A DNA stretch of 64,000 nt from Vibrio sinus (GCF_023634645.1 NZ_JAMKMR010000003.1:1-64000), one strand, 5' to 3'. Shown: positions 8,682 to 20,456, counted from the stretch's first letter. The notes: generated from the sequence alone by a model not told the origin. A program made the numbers and translations.

Positions 8682-8768
8682 ATGGATGACCCCGACCCCG
8701 ACCCCGGCCCCTGTCGCCGACCAATCACTACTCCGGCTTCTTCACCCGAGGAGGCTATCTTATGTTAG
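8682..8768 (+). CDS. Asp-Pro-rich leader peptide overlapping terC (28 aa)
   Basis: A 28-codon frame beginning MDDPDPDPGPCRRPITTP and ending with TAG at 8766-8768, seven bases inside terC. An AGAGGT site lies 11 bases before the ATG. Residues 3-10 come from a tandem hexamer (GACCCC three times, then GGCCCC, 8688-8711). Alternating acidic residues and prolines at the N-terminus resemble MgtL, the leader peptide of the Salmonella mgtA gene (MEPDPTPLP), where such a stretch destabilises the ribosome at low magnesium. The stop-start overlap suggests coupling to terC. A second ATG at 8686 opens another frame (Thr-Pro repeats) that does not end at terC, so I favour the first. Function is inferred. 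Confidence 0.6.
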   Translation: MDDPDPDPGPCRRPITTPASSPEEAILC

Positions 8769-9499
8769 AGCTATTCATGCAGCCCGAGACTTGGGTTATT
8801 TTTACCACTCTTTTCGCACTGGAGATCGTACTCGGTGTTGATAACGTGGTGTTCATTTCTGTGCTTTGTGAACGTTTACCTATCCAGCAAAGAAAGCTGG
8901 CCCGTAACTTAGGGATTTCTCTCGCGGTTGCCGCTCGTGTTGTACTGGTATTTTCTATCTCATGGGTCATGTCTTTGACACAGCCTTTAGTGGAAGTGGC
9001 GTCGATAAGCTTAACAGGGCGTGATTTGATTATGCTTGCTGGTGGCGCATTCTTGCTGCTTAAAAGCCTTAAAGAGCTTTGGTCATGGTTAACGCATCAT
9101 GAAACAGTGAATTCTACTCATGTGCGTACTGGCCTTGCGGTGATATTGCTCCAGATAGTGGCAGTGGATGCCGTCTTCTCAATGGATTCAGTCATTACCG
9201 CGGTTGGATTGACAAGTGACGTGCCCATCATGGTGGCAGCAATCTTGGCTTCGGCCGTTGTTATGGTGCTAACGGCAGAGAAGATCAATAATTTGGTTAG
9301 TCGTTACCCGGGATTTAAAACACTGGCTCTGTTGTTTTTAGTATTACTTGGTGGTCTGTTGATGGCGGAAGGTTTTGCTATCCATATAAACAAAGGGTAT
9401 GTCTATTTTGCGATGGCATTTGGATTGGTTCTAGAGCTGTGTCATATACAGCTGAAGAAAAAGCAATCTATAGTGTCACCACGTAAAGCACAGCCTTAG
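8762..9499 (+). CDS. TerC family integral membrane protein
   Basis: A 245-residue inner-membrane protein with about seven transmembrane segments. Conserved TerC motifs are visible: LEIVLGVDNVVFISVL (about residues 20-35) and QIVAVDAVFSMDSVITAVG (about residues 136-154), which carry the acidic residues of the family. TerC/Alx members are linked to manganese export and to metallation of secreted proteins. The start has a strong GAGGAGG site, which lies within the preceding leader peptide. A GNRA-capped hairpin separates it from the convergent bat operon. Confidence 0.9.
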   Translation: MLELFMQPETWVIFTTLFALEIVLGVDNVVFISVLCERLPIQQRKLARNLGISLAVAARVVLVFSISWVMSLTQPLVEVASISLTGRDLIMLAGGAFLLLKSLKELWSWLTHHETVNSTHVRTGLAVILLQIVAVDAVFSMDSVITAVGLTSDVPIMVAAILASAVVMVLTAEKINNLVSRYPGFKTLALLFLVLLGGLLMAEGFAIHINKGYVYFAMAFGLVLELCHIQLKKKQSIVSPRKAQP

Positions 9500-9515
9500 C
9501 TGAACGATTAAAGAA

Positions 9516-9539
9516 GCTAGGTATCGAGAGATACCTAGC
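9516..9539. terminator. Perfect 10-bp hairpin between convergent operons
   Basis: GCTAGGTATC (9516-9525) pairs perfectly with GATACCTAGC (9530-9539) around a GAGA tetraloop. It separates terC from the bat operon. Neither side has a U-tract, so it is probably a weak bidirectional terminator or 3' stabiliser. Confidence 0.55.
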
Positions 9540-9563
9540 ATGAAATTGGTTGGCGTATATGAA

Positions 9564-11213
9564 CTAGAGCTGGGCTAACTCAGTTTCTTGAGCTTGGATA
9601 CGGCGCTGTTTCTTCTCAAGTCGATGAATCATGTCTAACAATTCCTTTACGTTGACTTCATCGCCATATTTGTCCGGTTTAAATGCCTGCCTTTGCATGG
9701 ACTCTAACTCTTGTTTGATTTGTTTCTCCAGCGTCTCATCACGATTATTGAGGCTGTCTAGCCATCGATTAGCAAGAAACTGTGCCTGAATCGCATTACC
9801 CGATTTGATAGCAGCAGTTAAATCATCGGTAGGAGAGGTGCTATTCGACTCTCTGTTTGTGCTCTTACGTTGCTGAACTTTCACTTTTACTAGGTATGCC
9901 AAGGTAAGTAGCCACAAAAGGCCAAATGTGAGAGTAACATACGGCCAATAGCCAGAATCTTTCACCGTAACGGTTTTTTCGGTCGTGGTTGGTAAAGGAC
10001 TAGTTGGCGGTGCGACGGCATCTTGGTTGCTACCTGGAGTGACATTCAGCGAAAGGCCTGCAAGCTTAGAGGTTTGCTGTTTTTTCGAATGGCTGTTCCA
10101 CCAGCGAATATTGATATTTTCTAATTGTATTTTGCCTGGTTGTTGAGGAATTAACACTTGTTTCAGAGTCATGCGAGTGACATGGTTGGGCAAAGTTTCA
10201 AATTGTGGTTTGTCGGCATACACCCGAATGGATGAAGGGTAATGGGTGACGATGTTGGGTAGCTGCTCGGCCGTAAGACCATCGACATCCATAGTAATAA
10301 TTCGCGTGATTGAATCCCCAACTTGCGTATTGTATGCCTGCGCGTCGTTTATCTCGTGACCACTTTCATTTACCCATTTCTGTGTCAAAGTCAATTTCGG
10401 AGTAGGCAGCCAATACCCTGAATAGTTAGCGGGCTTTGGCTCTACGGTAAAATCGAACGATTTGGCTTTAGTATTGGCATTCAAAATGGTGGTACTGCCG
10501 GTTTTGTTGCTCACATACAGGATATTTCCCCTAAATGACGGACCGTGCAAAACAAAATGACCCGGTTTGTTCGCGGTGACTCGATAGTCTTGGTCTACCA
10601 CGGTGACACTGACACCTTTGAGAATGCTTTGATATTGCTTTTGCTCTCCAATTGGGGTGAGATTTAAGCCTTTCGCCACTGGCGGAATGATTTGCGGATT
10701 TTGTAACGATCTCGGATCCGTTTTAATGATTAGGCGAGTTTTTAGGTAAGCACTTTCTTCTGGATATAAGGTGTGTTTATCCAAAGTAGCTTGCATCTCA
10801 ACTAAATCTTCGGCTTTGGGAGCACTAGAGTTCATGGTGACGTGGATATTAATCGGCTGTGAGGACTCACCATTAAGCGTGAACTTCGGTATTGTTAACG
10901 TTCCCAATCGCTTTGGCGCAAGTGAGATCGTCCATGTTGTTCGCATTGATGTCTTGCCGTTGACGCTATCTTGATAAGTACCAAAGCTAGGTTGGGATAA
11001 ATAAAAATCTTTGGCCAGTACGTTAAAGTCGATGGCGTTCGATGAGGCTTTCTGATCCGTCGCGATCTGCAACTGAAACATCTCGTTTTTCGCCACTTTA
11101 TTTGTGTTGACGCTTGCCCAAAGGTTAGCGGCCATCACATTCATACTAGCCAGTGACAGGCATACCATCACCAATGCTGAGAACCGAGAAAGCAAAGAGT
11201 TAATAGTTTTCAT
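9564..11213 (-). CDS. batD: BatD-like protein (oxygen tolerance, DUF7939)
   Basis: A 549-residue envelope protein. A signal peptide (about residues 1-29, ending VMAANLW) precedes immunoglobulin-like BatD repeats; a transmembrane helix near residues 425-445 is followed by a cytoplasmic tail rich in charge. It is the last gene of the moxR-bat operon. BatD is thought to act with BatA and BatB in an envelope complex assembled with the MoxR chaperone; Bat means Bacteroides aerotolerance. The start is ATG at 11213, two bases after the batB stop; the frame opens slightly earlier with GTG. Confidence 0.88.
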   Translation of the reverse strand: MKTINSLLSRFSALVMVCLSLASMNVMAANLWASVNTNKVAKNEMFQLQIATDQKASSNAIDFNVLAKDFYLSQPSFGTYQDSVNGKTSMRTTWTISLAPKRLGTLTIPKFTLNGESSQPINIHVTMNSSAPKAEDLVEMQATLDKHTLYPEESAYLKTRLIIKTDPRSLQNPQIIPPVAKGLNLTPIGEQKQYQSILKGVSVTVVDQDYRVTANKPGHFVLHGPSFRGNILYVSNKTGSTTILNANTKAKSFDFTVEPKPANYSGYWLPTPKLTLTQKWVNESGHEINDAQAYNTQVGDSITRIITMDVDGLTAEQLPNIVTHYPSSIRVYADKPQFETLPNHVTRMTLKQVLIPQQPGKIQLENINIRWWNSHSKKQQTSKLAGLSLNVTPGSNQDAVAPPTSPLPTTTEKTVTVKDSGYWPYVTLTFGLLWLLTLAYLVKVKVQQRKSTNRESNSTSPTDDLTAAIKSGNAIQAQFLANRWLDSLNNRDETLEKQIKQELESMQRQAFKPDKYGDEVNVKELLDMIHRLEKKQRRIQAQETELAQL

Positions 11214-11215
11214 AG

Positions 11216-13157
<1,942 letters not shown>

Positions 13158-13165
<8 letters not shown>

Positions 13166-14126
13166 GATTTCTCCTCAATATCATTAATATGGCAGACAAT
13201 AACAATGCAACGGCAAGCGGCAATCCAAACCACTCCGTTTGAGGACGCCAGGTTTGACTAGCATTGGTGACGGGTTCTAATTTATTGATGGTATTGTAAA
13301 TATTTTTGAGTTGTTGATTATCGTGAGCCCGGAAGTATTTACCGCCAGTAATATTGGCGATTTCCTTCAATGTTTTTTCATCCAAATCAGCAGATGTATT
13401 AATTTGCTGTTGGCCAAAAAATCCATTGACCGTCATCTCACCAGCGCCAACACCCACGGTATAGATTTTTACGTGATATTTGTGCGCTATCTTGGCCGCT
13501 TCAATTGGTCCTAGCACGCCAGAGTTATTGCTCCCGTCGGTAAGTAACACAATCACGCGTTGCGGCGCATCATTATCAATAAAGGTTTTGGTCGCCAGGC
13601 CAATGCCCTCACCAATGGCGGTTTGTGTACCAATGAGCTTTAAAACTACCTGTCTTAGCTGCTCAGCAACAATATTTCTATCGAACGTGAGGGGAGTCTG
13701 TAAATAGGCATGGTTGGCGAAAAAAATGAGGCCAAGCCGATCGCCTTTTCGTTCCTCGATAAATTTAGACAGCACATTTTTTACCGCCGCTAAGCGGCTG
13801 ATATAGTGGTTGCCATCCTTCATGTCTTTCTGACTCATCGAATAAGAAAGATCGACGACAAGCATCAAATCCCGATGCTTAGGGTTTACCGTGATTGGTG
13901 CACCAAAGTAAACGGGGCGTGCAGCGGCCAAGATGAGACAAACCCAAATCAAACCAGCCAAGATTTTAGAGAGCAGATTTCTCGGCTGTGTTTGAGTAGT
14001 TTGGCTGGGTAAGTAGGGTAAATGGATTGCCGTATTTTTTTTAACCGCGGGTACAAGCCAGTAAACGATTAGGGGGAGTGGAAGCAAAAAGAGCATCCAC
14101 CACCAGACTAATTCGAAGTTAGTCAA
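13158..14126 (-). CDS. batA: BatA-type VWA domain protein
   Basis: A 322-residue inner-membrane protein. N-terminal helices (about residues 5-25 and 55-75) precede a VWA domain with MIDAS motif DLSYSM near residue 95 and the TDGSNN loop; a C-terminal helix (LPLAVALLLSAILMIL) closes the protein. I choose the TTG start at 14126 because AAGGAG lies eight bases upstream; the frame continues open far into the previous gene without a better site. It overlaps the DUF4381 gene by eight bases and batB by eight. It is the BatA partner of the MoxR system. Confidence 0.88.
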
Positions 14127-14601
14127 CTTTTGCTCTCCTTCTTTTTGGCGGAAGCGCATTGTTAACCCACTGATAGCAATCTTCGACCAGTGCATCTGCA
14201 TTTTGAACGGTTTTTTTCTGGTATAGCGCTTGTTGCCAAAGCTCAGAATTGTTTTCAAACAATGGCTCTTTGATTTGGGAGTCTAAAAACGCATACCAGT
14301 CTTTGCCAGTGAGGTTCGCTATCTCATCTCTTGGATAGTAGCAAAGTGCTGCTTGACGCAGCAGCTCAATGGCTTCTGAAGGCTCGACTGGGATAGGTGT
14401 GCCAGTAAGAAGTCGCAGCGCTGTTTTTTTAGGGGCAAGGCGCTTTTTCTTCCAGCGAAAAAATAGCCAACAAAACAAGATGATGACAAGTAGGGCACCG
14501 ATTATTGTCCACCAACCCCAAGCCAGCGGAAACCAAGATGGTAAATCCGGAAGCTGCATGGGTTTTAGTGGCAATTGTGATGTATTGGTTGCTTGTGTCA
14601 T
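14119..14601 (-). CDS. DUF4381 domain protein
   Basis: A 160-residue protein with one transmembrane helix (about residues 30-53, WGWWTIIGALLVIILFCWLFF) and a soluble C-terminal domain. DUF4381 proteins are regular members of gammaproteobacterial moxR-bat operons, here between the DUF58 and batA genes. The role is not established; position and single anchor suggest a component of the envelope complex. Confidence 0.85.
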   Translation of the reverse strand: MTQATNTSQLPLKPMQLPDLPSWFPLAWGWWTIIGALLVIILFCWLFFRWKKKRLAPKKTALRLLTGTPIPVEPSEAIELLRQAALCYYPRDEIANLTGKDWYAFLDSQIKEPLFENNSELWQQALYQKKTVQNADALVEDCYQWVNNALPPKRRRAKVD

Positions 14602-14607
14602 AGAGTA

Positions 14608-15528
14608 CTATCCTGATATTTGTTGTAGTAGTGGTGAATCACTGGACAGTGAAGAGTATTGGATTGCTAGCGAGTGGCAAAGTGATTTTAACGAGGATTG
14701 CCGCTCAGCAAATGCACTTTCTATACGCTGGCGAGTTTTTCTAGAAGAAAAGTCAAGCCATTGAGTGGATTTGCGGTCTGAAACCAGCTCTACACCCCGG
14801 TAGTGTGTATTGCCTTGCTCAAGAGGATCAGTAATTTGAATCAGTTTTATCTTGTTATGCCTGTTAAGTTGATTGATGACGCTGGTGTTCTTGGTATCCA
14901 AACGAGTGAAGTCACTCATTAGCACGATCTCACTGCCTTTAGGGCTTAGGCGATTTAACGTGCTCAGGCCATCTGCCATCGATATTGAATCGTTTACCCG
15001 CTTGATGTTAGATAAGCTGATTTGATGGGCTTCAATCATTTTTTGGATAATTTGTAATGGGCCTTTATTCCTGCTGCTGGGTTTGATTTCGACTAAAGAA
15101 TGCCCATTGTCGATGACTGCACCGATACGGTCTTTTTGTGCCACTGATAGCCAGCTAATTAAGCTGGCCATATGAGCCATAACGACCGACTTAAGCATCA
15201 ATGTAGAACCAAACTGCATAGAAGCGCTAAAGTCTAAATACAATAAAACGGGCTTTTCTTTTTCTTCGCAAAAGACTTTGGTATGAGTTTTTCCAGTCCG
15301 GGCAGTCACACGCCAATCTATACTGCGAATATCATCGCCAGGTTGATATTGTCTCACTTCTGCAAAATCCATCCCTCGACCAAGTCTTGAGCTATGGTGT
15401 TGCCCTTGAATGTGTGACCATAAGCTCTTCGCGGGGGGAAGCCAATGAACCGTATGTTGTTTAAAAAAAATCAACTCATCTAATGATAAGGTGACACCAT
15501 CACTTGAGGGCGGTTGAATTCGCGCCAT
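14608..15528 (-). CDS. DUF58 domain protein
   Basis: A 306-residue protein with the DUF58 signature GRGMDFAEVRQYQPGDDIRS (about residues 50-69) followed by IDWRVTARTGK and a degenerate VWA-like fold (LYLDFSASM, about residues 94-102). DUF58 proteins accompany MoxR ATPases almost universally and are presumed to be clients or partners. The gene starts nine bases after moxR and ends six bases before the DUF4381 gene. Confidence 0.9.
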   Translation of the reverse strand: MARIQPPSSDGVTLSLDELIFFKQHTVHWLPPAKSLWSHIQGQHHSSRLGRGMDFAEVRQYQPGDDIRSIDWRVTARTGKTHTKVFCEEKEKPVLLYLDFSASMQFGSTLMLKSVVMAHMASLISWLSVAQKDRIGAVIDNGHSLVEIKPSSRNKGPLQIIQKMIEAHQISLSNIKRVNDSISMADGLSTLNRLSPKGSEIVLMSDFTRLDTKNTSVINQLNRHNKIKLIQITDPLEQGNTHYRGVELVSDRKSTQWLDFSSRKTRQRIESAFAERQSSLKSLCHSLAIQYSSLSSDSPLLQQISG

Positions 15529-15537
15529 ACCGTTCCC

Positions 15538-16494
15538 CTATGCGCTACCAACGAGTGAGAGAATGTGGTTAATCACGCGATTTGGATGAATACCTTCGGC
15601 TTGAGCTTGATAACTCAGAAGTAAACGGTGTCTGAGTACAGGGAAAGCCATGGTTTGTACGTCTTCAGGGGACACAAAATCTCTTCCAGATAGCCAGGCA
15701 TGTGCACGAGCGCAACGATCTAAAGCGATGGTTGCCCGTGGACTCACGCCCATTTCTAGCCACTGGTCGAGTTTGTCGTCGTATTGCTTTGGTTGACGAG
15801 TAGACATGACTAAGCGAATGATATAGCGCTCAATGGTATCAGCCATGTGAATATCCAAAACCTGCTGGCGCGCTGCAAAGATATCTTGCTGAGTCAACAC
15901 TGGTGGCGTTGATTTTTCTTCCCCTTTGGCTTCTCCGCGATTGAGTCGCAAGATCTGCAATTCGCTTTCTTCGTCAGGGTAATTGACATCGAGGTGTAGC
16001 AAGAATCGGTCAAGCTGAGCTTCTGGTAGAGGGTAGGTGCCTTCTTGCTCGATTGGGTTTTGTGTTGCCATGACAAGAAATAGCTTGGGTAACGGATAGG
16101 TTTGTCTGCCTGCGGTAATTTGTTTTTCCGCCATGGCCTCAAGCATGGCAGCTTGCACTTTAGCCGGAGCGCGGTTGATTTCATCCGCAAGGATCAAGGA
16201 ATTAAAAATGGGACCTGCTTGAAAAGTAAAGTCACCGGTTTCTGGACGGAAGATATCCGTACCTGTTAAGTCAGCCGGAAGTAGGTCTGGGGTAAACTGG
16301 ATTCGATGAAAATCGCCTTCTATACACTCGGATAAGCATTTTACCGCTCTTGTTTTAGCGAGGCCTGGAGGCCCTTCAACGAGTATATGGCCATCTGCAA
16401 GTAGTGCGACGAGAAGCTGCTTAACAAGGTCACTTTGTCCGATGACTTGGCTATCTAAGTATTTTTGAAGTTGCTGAACCGCTTGTGACTGCAT
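15538..16494 (-). CDS. MoxR family AAA+ ATPase
   Basis: A 318-residue AAA+ ATPase, first gene of the moxR-bat operon. Walker A is GPPGLAKTRA (about residues 41-50), Walker B LILADEINRAP (about 101-111), and the sensor 1 region MATQNPIEQEGTYPLPEAQL is characteristic of MoxR. MoxR proteins act as chaperones that mature VWA-domain proteins; the two VWA proteins downstream are likely clients. Start ATG at 16494 is preferred to an upstream TTG, having TAGGT six bases before it. Confidence 0.93.
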   Translation of the reverse strand: MQSQAVQQLQKYLDSQVIGQSDLVKQLLVALLADGHILVEGPPGLAKTRAVKCLSECIEGDFHRIQFTPDLLPADLTGTDIFRPETGDFTFQAGPIFNSLILADEINRAPAKVQAAMLEAMAEKQITAGRQTYPLPKLFLVMATQNPIEQEGTYPLPEAQLDRFLLHLDVNYPDEESELQILRLNRGEAKGEEKSTPPVLTQQDIFAARQQVLDIHMADTIERYIIRLVMSTRQPKQYDDKLDQWLEMGVSPRATIALDRCARAHAWLSGRDFVSPEDVQTMAFPVLRHRLLLSYQAQAEGIHPNRVINHILSLVGSA

Positions 16495-16905
16495 AAATAA
16501 CCTATCTATTAACAATTTTGTACTTAGAGCTTATAAAACAGAGTAAGTTCCATTTGATGTAACCGTTCAACGTAATTTATATTCATTTTCTGAATGGTTT
16601 ATGTTGATATTTATTAGCCAGTTACAAAAATTATAGCCCTTTTTTATCGAATACTAATTCCATGCACGAGAATTGCAAATTAACTCGCCTTTATGCCCGT
16701 AAAAAACTGTGAACTGAGTATGTTTTGTTACCTGGTTCTCGTAGATTGTTGGTATGTCGTTCTTGTTTGTTGTTACTTATGCTGGCCATTGAAAGGCTCA
16801 AACAGGGAGAAGGGAATTACCGCTTTTCTGGCAAGGCGGCTATTGATTGGTATAGACTGTATCCTCTCCCTAAATAGGGACAGTGTTATCTCAAAGGTAC
16901 AAACC
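16495..16905. other. Divergent intergenic region upstream of moxR
   Basis: AT-rich region holding the moxR operon promoter and the promoter of the small gene at 16906. An open frame runs through from 16693 in phase with the small gene, but its upstream part (many Cys, Trp, Val) does not look like real protein. Confidence 0.4.
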
Positions 16906-17106
16906 ATGACTGAATTCGAAAAAGAGTTGCAAGCGATAAGTGAGCAGGCAGAGAGCGAGCCTGAAGTAAAGCTTCCGACGATGGATGAGCAAAAACAAGT
17001 CGTAGCTAAATTGAAGGAGCTCGAAGCCAAAGGGGAGTTAACTCCAGAGGTATTGGAAACGTATTTTGGCAAGTTTTATGCGGATACGGACAAACCTGTT
17101 CACTAG
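16906..17106 (+). CDS. Small acidic protein of unknown function
   Basis: A 66-residue, strongly charged, probably helical protein (MTEFEKELQAISEQAES ...). It has no membrane segment or cysteine. Composition and codon use look like a real gene from the ATG at 16906, which follows AAGG with an eight-base spacing. I do not recognise a family. It is monocistronic, flanked by long noncoding DNA. Confidence 0.6.
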   Translation: MTEFEKELQAISEQAESEPEVKLPTMDEQKQVVAKLKELEAKGELTPEVLETYFGKFYADTDKPVH

Positions 17107-17670
17107 GCTAATAGCCCTCGCACACTAAGTGGTGGAGTTCTGTTGGCCATTAAGGCCAGCAGACGTCTATGCACTGCCAGCTTACTAAAAAATCTTTCTT
17201 GTCGTACCTCTTATTTTTTTAATTCATTTCGTTTTAAATTTCTCAGTATTTTCATCAAAAATTCATCAATCTGAACAAGTCATCGACAATACTCTGATAC
17301 TAGGGTGATGTGCTCTTATTGGTTAACTCATTCAGATATATAAAAAACATGGACCGATTGTCATTTTCCTGTATATTAATACAGTATTTTATTGACTGAG
17401 ATCTAACATACCCCTACTTGAACACAGCCCTTATGAGCCTATTCACTTAGTTGAATATTTTCTGCAAAAAGGTAAGTTAGTGAGTTCAAGGATGTTTTTC
17501 GATACACGTTGGCGGAGGTTTATTAGTCCAGCAAGGTAGGGAAGTTAGAACTTGGCCGGGACTTTGCATCTCAATAATAGTCACATACTCGACGATCTTC
17601 GATACCCTTTTGGAAAAGGTTATCAAGGCCATGAAACGAGTCTGTGTCTATGTAAGATGGAGGAGTACTT
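17107..17670. other. Long noncoding region
   Basis: Over 550 bases without a supported gene. A hairpin CTGTTGGCC/GGCCAGCAG (about 17139-17161) follows the small gene and may serve as its terminator, though without a U-tract. The ATG at 17671 is preceded by a GGAGGAG ribosome binding site. I checked for c-di-GMP riboswitch motifs and saw none. Confidence 0.4.
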
Positions 17671-17970
17671 ATGAATTTAGACAACTCAAATTTTGAACTA
17701 ATTGATAACCGCAATGTACTTATTCGCTTAGATTTCGACTATAAAAACTATGATCTTGTGTTAACTCGTGATGATCTTTTCCAGCTTGATTTACTGGATA
17801 CGCTGACAGAAAAAGCGTTTGTGTCGAAAAAAGGAATATCCTTTAAACTACTCGATAATGCCATGTCTTTTAGTTACTCGGTGCCTAACGGCGAGCGGTT
17901 GGATACATATCCGAGCTTTGCAAAATTTAGGAGCTTAGTTTCGGGTGCATTAAGCCGTATGGGGTTGTAA
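17671..17970 (+). CDS. Hypothetical protein (99 aa)
   Basis: A 99-residue soluble protein, rich in Asp, Leu and Phe (LIRLDFDYKNYDLVLTRDDL), with no signal peptide or membrane segment. The very strong GGAGGAG site makes translation likely. No family recognised. It lies between a long upstream noncoding region and the convergent diguanylate cyclase gene. Confidence 0.65.
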   Translation: MNLDNSNFELIDNRNVLIRLDFDYKNYDLVLTRDDLFQLDLLDTLTEKAFVSKKGISFKLLDNAMSFSYSVPNGERLDTYPSFAKFRSLVSGALSRMGL

Positions 17971-18033
17971 GCTTCTCATTGTGCGCTCTGGTGGAGCGCG
18001 CTCCCTACTTGTGAGATTAAGATTCAACTCACA

Positions 18034-19257
18034 TTAGCTGACTGGTTGCTCGGACACATTTCCTCTTGCGGTTAATCTTTCTTCAAATGGGTAGCAATCG
18101 CCTGTATCGGCGACAAAAACGGCATTCCTGCCATGATCTTTCGCCATATATAGGGCTTTATCTGCTCGCTCAAGTAGTTTATCCCATCCTTCGTTTAGGC
18201 TAAATTGAGCGACGCCAAAGCTGGCTGTACACTTATCAACATGACTTGGTAATAGGCTAGATTTTTCAATTAAGCGCCTGAGTTTCGATGCAACGATTGC
18301 TGCTTGATCGATTGACGTGGCGGGTAGAATCACCAAAAACTCTTCCCCGCCATATCGAAAAGAAATGTCTTCCTTACGTGTTGCTTGTAGGATTAATTTT
18401 GCCGCTTTTCTTAACACAGAATCACCGACTTGGTGTCCATAGGTGTCGTTGATTTTTTTAAAGGCGTCGATATCAATGAGCACAATGGATAAATGATCGC
18501 TGTGCCGTTGAGCTCGTGCCATTTCTTTGGGGGCTAGCTCTTCCAATGCTCTTCGGTTGTATAGCCCTGTCAGTCCATCTCGAATAGAGGAGTCGTACAT
18601 GGTGGCGACCAATCGGCCTGTTATCATCCAACTAATTGAAAACCCGAATAGAATGATCATGAGAATTATGGAGATAAGTGAGATCTGGTGGATAACTTGA
18701 GCGCTAGCTTCGGGGCTTTCTCCTGGTGTAATAATGCGCCAGAATATTTCAAACATCATGAAACACCCTTCAATGGATAGCCCTACGGTCAGGATAAATT
18801 TTGCAGGCTTTAGGTCTTCTGCGTTGCCTAAGGTGTTGGCAAAGACGGCAAGCCCAGTACATAGCACAATGTATAAACTGAGCACGACGATACGTGCGCC
18901 TTCCGATGGTGATAAGTAAGAAAAATACGCTAATAAGATGACGACAATAGGCAGAATAGCATAGGAAACTTTGGCGCAATCGAAAGGAGTTTGACGAAAA
19001 CGATGTATGCCATGGACTAACAAGGCGAAGGCCAGACCGACTAAGGAGCTCGCTAGCATTTCAATGAGTGGGGAGCCACTGTTTTCCGTGCCTAGTACTA
19101 GAAAACCCAAGCCAATAAAAAATAGCGAAAGGGCAAGTAAATTCAAACCATTAATAGGCTCTTGAATCCGTTGCAACAGCAATAATCCAATAAAGTAGCT
19201 AAAAGACAATAAAACCGTTACGACAGATAGCGTTTTCGTATCTAGATAGGCTTCCAT
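18034..19257 (-). CDS. Membrane-bound diguanylate cyclase
   Basis: A 407-residue protein with seven or so N-terminal transmembrane helices (about residues 8-220) and a C-terminal GGDEF domain that makes cyclic di-GMP from two GTP. The active-site loop reads RYGGEEF (about residues 301-307), a functional variant. An inhibitory I-site RxxD (RKED) lies five residues before the loop, so product inhibition is expected. There is no EAL domain. The membrane part is a multi-helix sensor of unknown ligand. Confidence 0.92.
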   Translation of the reverse strand: MEAYLDTKTLSVVTVLLSFSYFIGLLLLQRIQEPINGLNLLALSLFFIGLGFLVLGTENSGSPLIEMLASSLVGLAFALLVHGIHRFRQTPFDCAKVSYAILPIVVILLAYFSYLSPSEGARIVVLSLYIVLCTGLAVFANTLGNAEDLKPAKFILTVGLSIEGCFMMFEIFWRIITPGESPEASAQVIHQISLISIILMIILFGFSISWMITGRLVATMYDSSIRDGLTGLYNRRALEELAPKEMARAQRHSDHLSIVLIDIDAFKKINDTYGHQVGDSVLRKAAKLILQATRKEDISFRYGGEEFLVILPATSIDQAAIVASKLRRLIEKSSLLPSHVDKCTASFGVAQFSLNEGWDKLLERADKALYMAKDHGRNAVFVADTGDCYPFEERLTARGNVSEQPVS

Positions 19258-19347
19258 ACCTAATGTCGTCTTTGTGCTCCATGCATACTTTTCAGTTTAG
19301 GCTATAAATCGTATCTTTACATGGTGACTTTACCGCATGCCCGTAAT

Positions 19348-19381
19348 GCCAAGAATCGGAGGCTAACCTCTGATTCTTGGC
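19348..19381. terminator. Long hairpin between pyrC and the diguanylate cyclase gene
   Basis: GCCAAGAATC and GATTCTTGGC pair, extended by GAGG/CCTC after a mismatch, in the space downstream of pyrC. It lacks a clear U-tract; it probably stabilises or ends the pyrC transcript. Confidence 0.55.
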
Positions 19382-19390
19382 TACGTGAGA

Positions 19391-20419
19391 TTACTTCACT
19401 GTCCAGTGAATCTCCTCTCCACCACGGATAGGGACCACAACTTGTTGGCCAAATGGCATCGTACTAGGAGCTGTCCAGCTTTGTTTTTCCAGTGAAACTG
19501 TGTCGCTATTGCGAGGGAGGCCGTAAAAATCCGGCCCGTTATGGCTTGCAAAGGCTTCTAGGTTTTCGAGTTTTCCCTCTTGCTCAAATACTTCAGCATA
19601 CAACTCAAGAGCGGCATGAGCAGTATACGAGCCCGCACAGCCACACGCGTTTTCTTTTTTGCATTGTGAGTGAGGCGCAGAATCGGTGCCGAGGAAAAAC
19701 TTCTTACTGCCACTTGTCGCCGCTTCCACCAAAGCTTGCTGGTGGGTGTTACGTTTTAGTATGGGTAAACAGTAGAAATGAGGCTTAATACCGCCTACCA
19801 ACATGTGGTTGCGGTTATACAATAAGTGGTGGGCAGTAATTGTTGCAGCGACATTGTCACTGGCATTTTTGACAAATTCTACGGCATCGGCAGTGGTGAT
19901 GTGCTCAAGAACGATTTTTAGATTGGGGAAGTCATTCACGATAGGGCGAAGTACGGTGTCTAGGAAGACTTTTTCGCGGTCAAAAATGTCAATATCATCG
20001 GTGGTGACTTCGCCGTGAATAAGTAACAGCATACCCACTTCTTGCATTGCTTTTAGCGCCGGGTAGACATTTTTTGCGTCGGTAACACCAGAATCAGAAT
20101 TGGTGGTCGCTCCTGCGGGATACAGTTTTGCTGCCGCGATTTTCCCCGTTGCTTTTGCTTTTCTTATTTCGTCAGGGGTAGTGTTGTCGGTAAGGTACAA
20201 AGACATGATAGGTTCAAATGGCTTCTGAGGATTCTGCGCCATAATACGGTCTCGGTAAGCGAGAGCTAGCTCGGTATTGGTAACCGGCGGAACGGTGTTC
20301 GGCATAATAAGCGCTCGTCCATTGTAACGACTGATATCGCGAACGGTATCTTTTAATACATCACCATCGCGAAGGTGAACGTGCCAGTCGTCTGGTCGAG
20401 TTAATGTCATTGTCGTCAT
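19391..20419 (-). CDS. pyrC: Dihydroorotase
   Basis: A 342-residue amidohydrolase catalysing cyclisation of carbamoyl-aspartate to dihydroorotate in de novo pyrimidine synthesis. Metal-binding DWHVHLRD is at residues 11-18; the carboxylated lysine lies in [13 protein letters not shown] (about 102); further ligands in LLIHGE, LEHITT and LGTDSAPH. Length and sequence match the E. coli type II enzyme. The upstream leader contains a 9-bp inverted repeat. Confidence 0.97.
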   Translation of the reverse strand: MTTMTLTRPDDWHVHLRDGDVLKDTVRDISRYNGRALIMPNTVPPVTNTELALAYRDRIMAQNPQKPFEPIMSLYLTDNTTPDEIRKAKATGKIAAAKLYPAGATTNSDSGVTDAKNVYPALKAMQEVGMLLLIHGEVTTDDIDIFDREKVFLDTVLRPIVNDFPNLKIVLEHITTADAVEFVKNASDNVAATITAHHLLYNRNHMLVGGIKPHFYCLPILKRNTHQQALVEAATSGSKKFFLGTDSAPHSQCKKENACGCAGSYTAHAALELYAEVFEQEGKLENLEAFASHNGPDFYGLPRNSDTVSLEKQSWTAPSTMPFGQQVVVPIRGGEEIHWTVK

Positions 20420-20456
20420 TTGAATGCTCCCACCGAAGTTAGTCTGTTTGATTGGA

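Noticed and set aside
16693..16905. N-terminal extension of the small protein at 16906
   Set aside because: The extension reads Cys/Trp/Val-rich stretches with no ribosome binding site; composition changes abruptly at the internal ATG.
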